This document shows, in pieces, positions 1 through 11,195 of a DNA stretch of 64,000 bases. Each line of letters begins with the position of its first letter. The stretch's first letter is position 1. Both the position numbers and the translations under genes were made by a program. The notes below the pieces were generated by a model. It was not told where the DNA came from, ran no database searches, and worked only from the letters and a program-made list of their open reading frames with translations. The DNA is taken from the NCBI GenBank assembly GCA_951799445.1, contig OX637292.1, forward strand, positions 22,323,296 to 22,387,295, given 5' to 3'. This DNA comes from Pseudisothecium myosuroides (Eukaryota; Streptophyta; Bryopsida; Hypnales; Lembophyllaceae).

Positions 1-450
1 CACTGACTGTGTATTGCTCCATCCACCGATCACAAACTCGTACATGGGGTTTGCGGATTGGGGTTGAGGAGAAATGGCGACGTGCACATCGTTGGAACAA
101 TTTGCTGAGAATAACACAACCCCCTGGCCTTGCTCTGGAAGCTCCAAGTGATCGCTCCAGTCGTAGATTCCGTGCATTGGAGGCATTGACAGCGTCTTGT
201 CTAATTGCTGATGCAATTTCAAGTGCCCAGTTCTGTTACAAGGCTGATTTGCGAGGTTACTTTGCAATTCTCTGCATGAAAATTGTCACGTTAGCCAAGC
301 TAGAATAGTGCTTCTATACTACATGGTTCTTTTTTTTTGATTGGCTAAATAGTTTCTTGGTCTGACTACAAGGCTATAGGAAATTGGAGATAAACGCAAT
401 TATAGAGCCAAATTTCATAGGAAATTTGTTGAACATTGAGTCATTCTATA

Positions 451-680
451 AAATCTATAAGGACGCTATAGGCACTGAGTATTTGATAATGGATGACAAA
501 GAATCCTTCCATGTAGGACAAAAGTGCAAACATTCATCCATAGAATTTTGAGTGAAAAGAAGAAGTCTTATACAATAGTTTGACCTCCAATGAGTGCTCT
601 TGGATTTTTTTAAGCAAATAATTCAAAGAGTTCCAAAAAAGTTGATTTCCATGGTGACTAACCCATCCTTCTGGACTTAA
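451..680. mobile_element. 230-bp TTAA element (MITE), degenerate left end
   Basis: This is a fourth copy of the ~230-bp family seen at 16332, 18407 and 18832. Shared internal sequence includes 'ccatgtaggacaaaagtgca' and 'ccaatgagtgctcttg'. The right end retains a TTAA (677-680); the left end has decayed to 'tctataaggac'. It has no coding capacity. The length agrees with the family. Confidence 0.6.
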
Positions 681-1178
681 CCCTAGAAGGATGCTAAGGA
701 TGTTTTGTGTGCTTTTGCTCATGAGGGGGGGGGTTCTACTTGACTAACAAAATGAAGATTTTGAAGTATAGTTTTTTAATTCATTTGGAAATTTTTGAAA
801 AATTCCTTAAAATAAACATTTTAGTGAAGTTTGAAGTTGAGGATCTATAACCACGTTTCTAAACATGAAGTACTCAAATTTCTTTAAACCACAATGTTCT
901 ACACTACACTGTTCTTCTATTTTGAAAATTTTAGAATTTTAGAACTTGATTTGTATTTAACATGAATTTTCTTCATTTTGCATTCAAAAATTTATAGTAA
1001 TTTATAAATTTTACAAAAAAAATTGAAAATTTTAGAACAAATATTGGACATGTGATTTCATCTCTAAAAAACTAAAACAAAAAAAAATCAACCTTGAATA
1101 GCAAAGAAATGGAAGATACAAAGTGAGGGACTTTCAACTTTGACTACATGGTCATAGGCTCTGTCCTTTAGGGGTTAA
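677..1178. mobile_element. Putative 502-bp TTAA-bounded element
   Basis: It begins TTAACCCTAGAAGG and ends CCTTTAGGGGTTAA, giving piggyBac-like inverted ends (CCCTAGAAGG against CCCCTAAAGG). The left TTAA is the same four bases that end the preceding 230-bp element. The interior is AT-rich without a convincing ORF. The assignment rests only on the ends. Confidence 0.45.
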
Positions 1179-1750
1179 TTCTAATTGTAGTTTAGAGTGC
1201 ATTTTAAAATCAACTTGTAATATTTTTGGAATGACCAAGGCATGATTGCAAGCACTCTAGTCCCATAGAGTAGACTTTTTCCTATATTGAGCTTTTGACC
1301 CCACCCTAACAACTCTAAGTTGAAAAATAGGCGTACTATTTTCTAGCACCACTTGATTTGTAAAAAACCTTTTGACCCACTGAAATGATGGTAAGACCAA
1401 AACTGCTTACAGGGAGAGGACAACTCAATGTAACTAGAATGCAATTATGCCATGTTGTAATTCCAAAAAAATAACAAGCTGAATCAGAAATCAAATGCAA
1501 TGTAGGGCAGCATTCATGACTTAGATGGATATAGCTCTAACATAATGTAAATTTTCAGACCTATATGTAAATTCGCCAAAATTGGTGGCCTCTACCAAAT
1601 TGAGCCATCCGGAGGGTGCGGTGCAGATAGTGAAGTGAAAAGAAGAAGAAAAGGGAAAGAAACTAAACAAATCTTTAAAATAAATATAATGATAAAAAAG
1701 CGGGGCCCACCTGTTGGCTTCTGTCAGCATCAGAAAAAGAAAACAGAAAT
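1179..1750. other. AT-rich DNA without recognised gene
   Basis: Low-complexity AT-rich sequence that forms part of the interval missing from duplicated copy 2. No convincing ORF or RNA gene was seen. Confidence 0.4.
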
Positions 1751-1791
1751 TTGCAAAAACGGAATAAAACTATAAAGGAGAATGAGCTCAC

Positions 1792-1850
1792 CTGACTGTC
1801 TGCGAGCTCGAGATGCTCTGACCCTTGGTTTTGCCTTCGACGTCGTCCAT
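1792..1850 (-). CDS. First coding exon of an unrecognised gene (copy 1)
   Basis: On the minus strand an ATG at 1850 opens a short reading frame beginning MDDVEGKTKG. It runs 59 bases to a strong splice donor, CAG|GTGAGC. The same exon and donor are preserved in the duplicate at 14154-14212. In this copy the frame is also open further upstream (to about 2129), but upstream stops differ in copy 2, so the start at 1850 is the one supported by both. No following exon was identified; the sequence beyond the donor is repeat-rich. This is therefore probably a fragment, carried along with the neighbouring gene in the duplication. The function is unknown. Confidence 0.4.
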
Positions 1851-2267
1851 CCCCGACGCCGACTTAGCCCAAAGAGGCAGAAGTGAAGAAAGTTCTTCGA
1901 CTTCGTCACTCCAAACTGGGAGCCGTGCACACGCAAAGATTCTACTCTCAAAGAGGAATGCACCGCAGAGCAACCAGAGACGGCACACTTTGGAGCTCAA
2001 CCTTGACAGAAACGGACTCATCCTCGCTGACAATTCCACAATCTGCACTGTTTCAACAAGCTGAAATGCAGAATTAGCACCGAGTCGACGCAAATCTACG
2101 CATCCCACCCAAAGATAAGCAGTCCACAAAATGAAGCAAATGAAGCTAATGAAGCAAGAATTGAAACAGATGAATGACTAAGCCCCTTTAAGTAGCAAGC
2201 TGAATGTCGGCCAGACCGGCTTCAGTGACTGAATTTCCCTCCACCTTCGTTTCTGGCACGAAAAGTC

Positions 2268-2275
2268 TATATAAG
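2268..2275 (+). promoter_or_regulatory. TATA-like box, conserved in both duplicates
   Basis: TATATAAG lies in a stretch conserved between the two duplicated blocks (see 14763-14770). It could serve plus-strand transcription toward the small ORF at 2381. Read on the other strand (TTATATAG) it could serve the MDDVEG exon on the minus strand. No transcript evidence is available. Confidence 0.35.
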
Positions 2276-2380
2276 TTACTACGTGAAGGGCAATTGGAGG
2301 CTGACAGCTTCACCTCGGAATAGGATTATTTTACTCAAAGCAGTCGCCTTTTCATTTTGTCAACAGCTGAGGTTCGTGCC

Positions 2381-2467
2381 ATGACGGTGGAATCGCAGCG
2401 CCTGAAGGAATCAAAATTCGAGAAGGGTTTACAGATTAAACAATTGAAATATAGGAGGTTTCTGTAG
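2381..2467 (+). CDS. Possible 28-aa small ORF (copy 1)
   Basis: An ATG about 105 bases downstream of the TATA-like box opens a 28-codon ORF that starts MTVESQRLKE and is rich in lysine and arginine. The duplicate (14876-14941) has lost one base in 'aaaattcgag' and ends after 21 codons with a different C-terminus. The reading frame is therefore not constrained in both copies. It could be a micropeptide, an upstream ORF or chance. It matches no family I recognise. Confidence 0.2.
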   Translation: MTVESQRLKESKFEKGLQIKQLKYRRFL

Positions 2468-3121
2468 GCCATAGAGATTGCGGAGTACATTGAGAGACCG
2501 TATTCCATTACTATACCACACCTCGAACTTCTTCAAGGTAATGTCTGGAAGGCCCAAACAGTCGCTTCTGGAGCGCTGCTTTCGACGCACAGCAAATAAC
2601 AAGATTCAGAGTTGCCACACTGAATCAAAATTTCTCACACAATTCAAACACACAATTTGTGCAAAACCTTACATACCATTGTTACACCATATCTAAAATA
2701 CGTTAGACTGACACGTTCAGTTCCTTACTCTTCCCCAACGACAGATATCCAGTCCCATGAGCAGAGCCCTAAATGATCAAACTAAACGTCACATCAGGAA
2801 TTGAAATTTGCGACAACAAAGATTCCACGTCGTAATCATCCAGTCATTCACTATCAATCAGCTTGGGTCAGAATCTCAGATGACGAAAAAGTCGTTGCTA
2901 TTGCTTTCTAAACCTCTGTTACATAAAAATATTTGGCAGCACAATAATCCCCGTCAAAAAGCTGTGCAATCAGTAAGAGAATCCTCACGCACACAAACCC
3001 TAAATCATGCTTTGATTCTCCCACTCGCACATTTCGCCTTCCTGCGCGGGTGCTGCAAAAACCCTAAATCCCAAACCAAGAAAATTTCCTAAACGAGCGG
3101 CACGGTCTTAGCTATAGAAAC

Positions 3122-3550
3122 TCAGAACGATACGACCGGCTTCTCGGGCTCCTCCGACGGATTCTCCTCCTCCTCCTCTTCCTTCTTCTCCTCGTCCTCT
3201 TCGTCTTCTTCCGGAGGATCTGCGGGCAACGGAGGGGGCAACGGGGTCTTCATCGGACTAAATTGAGGGAAAATGTCCGGTCTCCTTCCGGGTCGCGGCC
3301 TGTTCCACTCAATTGGAAAGTCCAGAGGCGAGCGCCGAGTCATCTTCTCCTCGTCGGGCGCCATGGCCCTCACGGACCGAGCTCCCACCGCATTTGAAAC
3401 GGCGGGCAATCTGCGCACGGGGCCGAACTTCACCGAAGTCGAAGATTGCAATCCATGCTCGGAAGTGTACGAGCAAGAGCAGCGAGGCTCCTGTTGGAGA
3501 TGGCGTTGTGAAGAGGCAGCGTGGAGGACTGACACCGGCGAGAACAACAA
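3122..3550 (-). pseudogene. Start-less copy of Pro/Glu-rich plastid-type protein gene
   Basis: The frame is nearly identical to the intact gene at 15579-16001, including the RPGRRPDIFPQFSPMKTPLP core, the proline run and the acidic tail ending in VSF. The region holding the initiator ATG has been replaced: the frame begins at a TTG (3548-3550) with an in-frame TGA immediately upstream. The first in-frame ATG is at MAPDEEK, after the presumed transit peptide. A protein from that ATG would lack its targeting sequence. The paralogue also differs by small substitutions and short in-frame indels. It is either a young pseudogene or a copy that now encodes a non-plastid form; I favour pseudogene. 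Confidence 0.7.
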
Positions 3551-3759
3551 TCACAACAGAGAGCCACAGATTTGGTCGGCTAGTACGCTGTAGGAATACG
3601 TTTTTGTATTTTTCATAAACCTAAATTTCATATTTTTGTAAAGCAATTTTGAAGTTCAAAATAAATTCTGAATTTTGAAGTTGAGAAAAATGTGAATTTA
3701 GAAAAGTATTTAAAATGTCTAAATTTTGAAGTCCAAAAAAATGTTGTTTTAGTAGAAGT

Positions 3760-4691
3760 TTAACCCCTAAAGGCCCAAGGCTTTTCTTCTGCCCTAAAAC
3801 ACTCAAAATTGCCACTTCTATAGCAAAGAGTAAAAAAAATTGAAAAATGTTTTTTTTGCACGTCTAACCTTAGGATCTTACACTTAACTAGTATGAGAAT
3901 GTGTGGAAATTTTTTTAGAATTTTTGACCACTCAGATTGCAAGATATCTGCGTTTGAAGTGAAAAAAACAAGTTTTTCAGCACACTATGGGACTAGATTT
4001 TTTGACTTTAAACATTTTTTACTTAAAATTTTTGTACTACAAAGTTTTGAGCTTTAAATCTTTGTAGTGGAGAATTGAGGTGAGAGTCCAGGAAAAAAAA
4101 TTCAAAAAAATTTAATTATCATTCTTAAGAAAATTGTTAAGTAGAAGTAGGTACAAGATAGAAGGAAAGTCTCAAATATTCATTTATTTTAGATGGAATT
4201 AAAATGTACCAATCCCAATGGTGAGATTGTTCTAGCAAGTAAACTCAACCATGCAAAAAATTTGAAAAATTTGAAAAATTGCATTCAGAAATGAATTCTA
4301 CAATTTATTTTTTTCAAAAAGATGCTCTAATTGCTCGAAAAACAAGAATGTCCATTACTTTTTCATAACAAAACCAAATGAAATGAATCAAATCTTTCCA
4401 GAGAGACAAAAATATAATCTATGAAGAAAAAAAAATATTAAAAAAAAAAATTCAAATCTTCGAAAGGTTTTTTTTGCTGCCCGGATTGCCCCTGTCCCCT
4501 GTTTTGAGCTTATTTGGTCATACTTGTTGTTCCCAGGCATCGATTGTGAAAAAAATTATGTTTCCACAAAGCTTATTAGTTTTTCTATCTTTAAAAAAAG
4601 TTTCAATAAATCACGACAAAAATTCAGCCTGTAGGTACCTACCTGAAATCCCATTTGTCCCCCGAAGGAACAACAATCCTTTAGAGGTTAA
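3760..4691 (-). mobile_element. 930-bp TTAA MITE family, copy a (inverted)
   Basis: A 932-bp unit begins TTAACCCCTAAAGG and ends CCTTTAGAGGTTAA. Its interior matches the copies at 7471, 31920, 41388 and 55346 in reverse orientation. Shared landmarks include 'ccattgggatt' and 'gaaagttatggacattcttg' read on the opposite strand. It has no transposase ORF. Terminal CCC with TTAA flanks is the signature of the piggyBac superfamily; mobilisation in trans is inferred. Confidence 0.8.
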
Positions 4692-7470
4692 AAAGTTGTT
4701 TGATTGTTGTCCATCTCTAGGACGCAAGACAATAAATTGTCCACTTGAAATGGGCCCATGCTAACGTGGCATGATGTCACATCTACCTCACTTTGCTTTG
4801 AAAGCCATCTATGATTTGTGTTTTGATTTGAAAAGACAACTCTTGGTATACATATTAGGTGGTAGGAGGTAAAACAAACAATGTGGGATATATAAACTAG
4901 AACTAGTAGGAACTCAGCCACTCATACTTAAAAGAAAACATCCAAATCCTAATTCGCCGCCCTAACCCCTAGAAACCGCCGCCATAAGTGTTTGTCGTCA
5001 TCCTTCATTTCGTCAGGATTGTGTCCTGCAGTCGTGCCCAGCCACCTATGCGTTGTGCCGGGCTTCATCGTGTCAGAAGTGGGCCCTGTCAGCCCGAGCC
5101 CACTTCATGGGATGAATTTAACGTCTATCCAAGAAAATTTGATCTCTCATTAACAAGTCAATTTTTACTATTGGTAAGGTGGTCTGCTCCAAAAGCACCT
5201 GTGCTTTGAAAGCGATCATTGCGGAAAATAATAGATGTACAACCAAAACAACAATAGAAAAGTCCCATATGGTGTCTTACAAATCACAACACTTGTCATA
5301 TTCAAGACACCCTCCACCTCAAATTTTCAAATGTCTTGCCACCGTGTAATTCTAGCAAGTAATTAACAATGACAGCAAGTGTATACATGGACAACATGCC
5401 CAATCAAAAAGTCAACTCATGGCCTCTGCCCGCAAGCCCCTGGCAGGGCCTCTTCCCAACCCAAAATTGCTTCTAATGTGACGTGGATGCAATGGAGGAT
5501 TAGTGGGGATGCAAAGAAGGGGAAGAACTTCTGTAAGGATGAGGAGAAGCAACTATGCCTTTCTTTTTAGCGGATGTGCTATTCTATTTATTACATTGAT
5601 TAAGTAGCTACATATGAAAGATAAATTTTATTTTAATTTTTAGAAATGAAATCATACGTTGAATACAAGTAAAAAAATCATATTTTTTTGGAAATTTTGC
5701 AATTATTGTGAACTTTTAAAGGAAAAAATAAAAAAACCTTCAAGTATGTGGGGATGCTTTGGAACCAATTGTTCACAATGCACACACCTCATACTTTTGA
5801 AAGTTGGACAAAATCCTAAACAAAAAATAATGAAAGAATATATAAATAAGAACACAAGTTATATAAAAATTCACATAAAAATAAAATTAAAGATCCTATA
5901 AATATTAATAATTACATGTATATGTAATAGATATGTGTAATGTATGAGATGTTTATATAAAATTAAAATTAAAAATTCTATAAATATTAATAAGTACGTG
6001 TATATGTAATAGATATGTATAATGTAAATGATAAAGCTTTTATTTTTGTGAGATGAAACTTTTGTAAGGCTGAGGAGAAGCAATTGTGACTTCAAAAAGC
6101 ACCACATTGGCATTCACTATGACTTGGCGCATCGGTGGCAATTGAATAGTGATGGTCAATCCAATTTTAACAGGTTGTTGGTGGAGAGAAGTTGATGGTC
6201 ATGGCACAAGTGCACAACCACATCTCACAGGGTAGTAAGTACAACGCCACTTGTTGGTGTCGTGGTCATTTGGAGAGCAACTGGTGGCGATGCTCTAAGC
6301 TGCCCTATGGGCTGCCTTAATTGAGCCTCCTGAATTGGTTCTTGACTTTAAGCTGGACTGCCTTAATTTGGGTCCAAATGGATTGGATTTTTGGCTTTGA
6401 CCTCGCATGTACCCAAAACAATGAACATTGTATATTCAAAAGTTTTAATATAAAAACTATAGAATAAAAGATTTTGAATTAAAAAAATTAAAAAATTAAA
6501 AATTAAAAAAACATTTTTATTTTTATTTTGGTTGTGGCAATGGTACAACACACATTAGTCCATACCTTGGGGCTAGATTGTTTGTTTGTTACATTGAGAT
6601 CTTCAAAACCGTGCATCTTCTATTGTGTTCTTGGTATTGTTGGAAACTCTTTACAAAGAAGTTTGCGCAGACTTTATTTCACGGTGTTTGGACCTACAAT
6701 ATTGAAGTTATTGAATTTGAAAGTTTTTATGAATGAAAAAATTGAATTATATTATCTTTTATTTTGGAAAAACCATAACTTTTATAGTGCATATTAAAAC
6801 GCCACAAAACAAAGCTTTTGTGTTCCTTTGTGCATAGAGCTTTCTATTTGTGCCAGTTTTGTGGCATTTGGACCTACGATGTAAATTTATGGATTTTTGT
6901 CACTTATAAAATTATATTAAATTGAATTATTTTGAAAAAAACATAACTTTTACACGGCATGTCCACAAGCTACAAAACAAAGCCCTTGCACTCCTTCATG
7001 CATACAGTTTTCTATTTGAATCAAAAACGCAACCTCTCTCGCCACAACAAAGCCCTTGCATTCCTCTGTGCATAAAAGATATTGAATTTCAAAGCTTTTA
7101 CAAAGTAGAAAATAATTTTTATTCTACTATCGGAAAGCTCTTGGTGTAGAAGGGTGTACATGCTTTGTTTTGTAATGTTTCTACCTATGGTGTGAAAATT
7201 ATGGATTTTGAGTTATTTTGAGTTTAAATATTACTTTCATTTTTACTTTGATTGTGGCAACAATATAGGGTACACTAATCCATACCTTAAGTTAGGCTAT
7301 TTGTTTTGATTTGTTTTGTTTGTTATGGTGAGATCTCCTAGACCGTGTGTCTAGCGGTCGCGTTTTTGATACTATCAAAAAGCCCATGGTGTGGAGGAGT
7401 GCATGGTCTTTGTTTCATGGCGTTTGGAAGTATACTCTGAAAGTTATTGAACTTTGAAGTTATGATGAAT
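4692..7470. other. AT-rich repeat-laden DNA, no recognised gene
   Basis: No convincing gene was seen. The stretch holds an imperfect ~80-bp direct duplication around 5880-6040 ('ctataaatattaata...gtatatgtaatagatatg'). It also holds scattered copies, in both orientations (about 6590-6740, 6790-6860, 6960-7030, 7125-7210, 7320-7460), of a repeat related to the ~170-bp tandem array at 31150-31640. Short open frames here are not supported by codon pattern or splice signals. Confidence 0.5.
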
Positions 7471-8392
7471 TCACCCCTAAAGGACCAAAGTCCCCTCGGG
7501 GGACACTTGGGATTTCGGGAAGGCCCGTGTGACCTCAAATTTTGATCTGATTTTTTGAAACTTTTTTTGAAGATAGGGAATCACAATAGCTCTCTAAAAA
7601 TATAATTTTTTTTCAATCGGTGCCCGGGAGCAAAAGTTATGCCATCCTAAAGCAAAAAAGTAGTTCGTCAGGCAGAAAAAAAAGAACACAAAAAAAAGTT
7701 TTTTATTTTTATTTTTATTTTCCCTCAAAGATCATGTTTTTGTCTACATCTGAAGCTTTGATTCATTCTATTTGGACTCAGAATGAGAAAGTTATGGACA
7801 ATCTTGTTTTTCGGGCAATTTAAGCATCTTCAAAAAAATTAACTTATAGAATTCATTTTTGAATGCAATTTTCAATTTTTTTCAATTTTTTTTTGACAAG
7901 GTCAAGTTTGTTTGCAAGAACAATCCCACCATTGGGATTATGTTGTTTTAATTCCACCTAAGAGCTATTAACAATTTAGTGTTTCTTTCAATTTTGGACC
8001 TACTTCTATTTACCAATTTTTTTATATGTGAAAACCAAGGTTTGACATTCTGAAATTTTTTTCCCCGACTCTCAACTCAGATGTTCAACATAAAAAATTA
8101 CAACTTTTTGTTGTGTAGTGCAAAAAAAATCCACAAATGGCCGTCAAAGTCATCTGAAATTGCAGGAAACAGTTCAAAAAAACTTTTTTTTCCAACTTTG
8201 AATGCTAATATCTTCCAATCGGAACGGTCAAATGTCTTGAAATTTTTACCACATAATCTGAGACAAGTGAAGTACAAGATCCTACGGTTAGATTCTTAAA
8301 AAAAAAATTTAGGTTTAGGGAGTGATCGCAGCAGAAATGGCAGTTTTCAGTGGTTTTGGAGCCTGAAAATGGCTTGGTCCTTTAGGGGTTAA
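7471..8392 (+). mobile_element. 930-bp TTAA MITE family, copy b
   Basis: A 922-bp unit begins CCCCTAAAGGACC after TTCA (a one-base change from TTAA) and ends GGTCCTTTAGGGG followed by TTAA. It shares the family's internal landmarks, including the heptad-like AT tracts and 'caccattgggatta'. It is in the same orientation as the copies at 31920, 41388 and 55346. It has no ORF of note. Confidence 0.75.
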
Positions 8393-9304
8393 AAAATTAG
8401 AAAATAACTTTTATTTTTATTTTGGAAATATCACAACTTTTACATTGTATGTCCAAACACCACAAAACAAGGTCATTTGCACTCCTTCATGCATAAAGCT
8501 CTCTATTTGTATCAAGAACGCAACCTCTCACATTGCAACAAAGTCCTTGCTCTCCTTTGGATATAAAAGATATTGAATTCTAAAGTTTTTTCAAATGAAA
8601 AAATATTAGAAAATTGTTTTTACTTTTATTTTGGTTGTTGCAACAGCACAGGCATGGATATCTTCTTTCAACATGATATGTACCTTCCCATATAACTCTG
8701 ACTTCTAGGCCTAGCAGACACAAGGAAAATACAAATAAGATCATACACCCAGAAAAGGCTCTTCCGGTTTTCACGGGTTAACCCTAAGGACCGAAACCGG
8801 GAGTCGTACTATACGGAGTATATTTTAAGCACTTATATGAAACGTTCATATGGGACTATCTTCTGTCCAATTTTATATATTTTCGGACCATAATTCCAAG
8901 CTGTTGCGATCTGTTTGAAAGCTCCACGAGTGGATATAGGTCGATTTCGATTCTATTTGAGCGCCCGACTGGACTTTGGTGTTTTTCTTTTGGAGTCGGT
9001 TAGTGTGAGTTTCTTTTTCTTTTTTTTTCTTGAAACACATGGACAATTTCCATTGAAGTTGAGGTTTTGTTTCATGTCCGTAGTTGAGGCCGTTTGTGTA
9101 TTCTGTGTCACATCGTAGTCTGGTGGTATTAGGTTTTCAACTTCTATCTGCTTTTCAAGCAAATTGCAGCTCTGTTCCGACGCAGCTCCATTGAATTTCG
9201 ACTTGATCAATTGAAGAGGTCAGAGTTTTAGTGGGAAGCAGATCTTACATTAGACCCGTTCTCACACCTTTTTTTTCCTGCCTATTCCAATTTTTACATT
9301 TTTT
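8393..9304. other. Intergenic, possible leader of the downstream ORF
   Basis: The first part repeats motifs of the 4.7-7.5 kb repeat family. A palindromic 'ccggttttcacgggTTAAccc...ccgaaaccgg' lies near 8765-8810. From about 8900 the base composition becomes less AT-rich, which fits a 5' leader for the ORF that follows, but no splice structure could be fixed. Confidence 0.3.
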
Positions 9305-10087
9305 TTGAGATTTCATTGTTTGATTGGAGGGATTAAGGCTACTAGGGCAAGGAGAAGATGTGGCCTAGGGCAACACGTAGCACATAGCAATCTGGAGGAG
9401 TCCGAGTTGACGGTTTTGCAGGAGAGTTTGAGGAGGCAAGAGCTTCTTTGGAATGCAGAGGAAGAGGAAGCATCTATCTCTCAATTAGAGGCGCAAGTCT
9501 CCACCCTCTCCACCCTTTTTGCGCAAGTCTCCACCCTCACACGACAGGTTGAGGGTTTGTTGAAGGAAAAGGCTAACCACGTTTACTCTTTCAATGAAGA
9601 GGATAGATTCTCTAGTGCAAGCATGCAGATGTGCATCAGATCCTTTGTGGATCACATTGTTTCAGCGGTCTACTTGAGAGTTGGACTGGTAGGCGTGAAT
9701 GCCAACACTGGCTTGCCCTACACCGACTTTGATGTGGCGGATTGGTTGCAGAGTGGGGAGGCTGATGCATTTTTCCGAGGCGGACATTCCATAACTCTGT
9801 TTGATGGGGAGGTGGCATTGGACGTGGCTTTTCTTGCAGTTCTCCAATCTTTTAAATCAATTCCGAGTACCATAAGCCGCCAGCACATGCACACTACAAC
9901 ACCTGTTTTGGTGGCTGCTGCTCTTAGCAATCTCCTTTTCCTAAAGGAGGAAGAAGACGACATAGCCAAGATCTTCAAGAGGCTCTTCCAATATTCTTTC
10001 ACAGACGTGGTGAAGAGGCACGAGGTAGGCTACGTGATGAAAGAAGAGGCAAGCCGGTTTGAGAAGAGGTTCTCTTCACGGAGGTAA
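9305..10087 (+). CDS. Uncharacterised coiled-coil ORF, 5' end unresolved
   Basis: An open frame of about 260 codons has balanced, gene-like composition unlike its AT-rich surroundings. The first part carries a heptad-like coiled coil (about residues 35-90) containing a short internal duplication, AQVSTL...AQVSTL. The rest is a mixed helical region ending in a charged segment (KEEEDDIAKIFKRLFQY...). The frame opens at a TTG, so the true start is probably an upstream exon or an internal ATG. The 3' end reads GGAG|GTAATT, so the last codons may border a splice donor. A decayed relative of its C-terminal part lies at 45976-46176 on the minus strand. I do not recognise the family. Confidence 0.45.
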   Translation: MRFHCLIGGIKATRARRRCGLGQHVAHSNLEESELTVLQESLRRQELLWNAEEEEASISQLEAQVSTLSTLFAQVSTLTRQVEGLLKEKANHVYSFNEEDRFSSASMQMCIRSFVDHIVSAVYLRVGLVGVNANTGLPYTDFDVADWLQSGEADAFFRGGHSITLFDGEVALDVAFLAVLQSFKSIPSTISRQHMHTTTPVLVAAALSNLLFLKEEEDDIAKIFKRLFQYSFTDVVKRHEVGYVMKEEASRFEKRFSSRR

Positions 10088-11195
10088 TTTTTTCATTAAG
10101 ATGCTACAAATTGAATACAACTTTGAAATTTGACATGACAATTGACAAATGCCTTATGTATCATGTTCAAGCCTTCAGTAGAAACTCTGTTATTTTCATG
10201 ATCTGTAACCATTTGTGTGATCAAGTAACAAATGTTACTGACAGTCAGCTCTGGATTTAAAAAGCATCTGGAATCTTGGAATGTCATGTTTGGAACTTTT
10301 GTGCTCTATGCTTGTTCTCAAGTCTTACAATTGTTTACACTAATGGGAACATTTAATCTGCAGTTAAAGGACGGAACTGCATAGCTTCTCAGTGGCAATC
10401 AGAATCATGACTCGTCTTGAGTTTTTCACGAACCGTTTGATGTTCACGGCTTCGCCTTTCTTGTGGAGGCTCTAGGCAACAAGGAGATACCGAGACATTT
10501 ACTGCATCTTTCATTGCTGCCTAAACTTTGCACTTCTAGTACCAGTAGTGTAGAGTTGGCTATTCTTTCTTTACAGAACTTAGATCATGGCACCCGGTTC
10601 AGTTGTACCCCTCTTGATTCCATCTTATATACTGATGTTTTCAGTGCTTGGGTTTACAGCTGAACCACCCATTTCTTGTGCTGAGCTTCGGTTTGTTTTG
10701 TAGCCTATAGTTTTAGCATTTATAGGAAAGTTTATTGTTTTGGGTGTTGTTTGTTTGAGTTCTACCTGTGGTGATGTTTTGTGCATCCTTGTTTTACTTA
10801 CTATTCTCTCGGCAATCCGGCATGTGTAGCATGGTGCAATTTAATTGTAGGCGGTAATAATGGTCTCATTCCATTTGTAACTTATGAGATGTGCATATTT
10901 GAAATGTGTGCGCGAGGTGTGACACTTTAATATTTGGTGCGAATTATTAAATACTAGAGGTTTAAGAATCGATGCCAATTTCTTTGAATGCATTGATGGT
11001 GTTGCCACTGAATTTCTTCCACTGTAGCATCTTTGAGCGCCATATGTAGGTCAGAGAGGAAGTCTGCGTAGTCAGGTTACTGTGTGTATAGTTGGCTAGA
11101 CTTCATATTAAATGATTGTCCATTATCGTCCATTATGATACAGTTGAGATCAGAGAAAGGCGCAGAGGTGGTAGCTTCATTGTCGTCTGATTGTA
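10088..11195. other. Non-repetitive intergenic sequence
   Basis: Moderately balanced composition with no long ORF and no recognised domain. It could include the 3' untranslated region of the preceding ORF. Nothing else was supported. Confidence 0.35.

Larger units (their letters stand above)
242..3573. repeat. Duplicated block, copy 1 (interrupted)
   Basis: This stretch matches 13990-16046 almost base for base over most of 1750-3573. A short matching piece (about 242-375) sits at its left edge, starting at a shared 'ggctgatttgcgaggttac'. Copy 1 carries about 1.4 kb (roughly 376-1750) that copy 2 lacks; it is AT-rich and includes two TTAA-bounded elements. The block contains a small minus-strand gene with a lost start codon and the first exon of another minus-strand gene. 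The right limit is just after 'agagagccacagattt', where the copies diverge. Confidence 0.85.

Noticed and set aside
1788..2129. A longer minus-strand frame upstream of the MDDVEG exon, up to an ATG at 2129.
   Set aside because: It is interrupted in the duplicate copy and has no recognisable domain; only the short exon from the ATG at 1850 is preserved in both.
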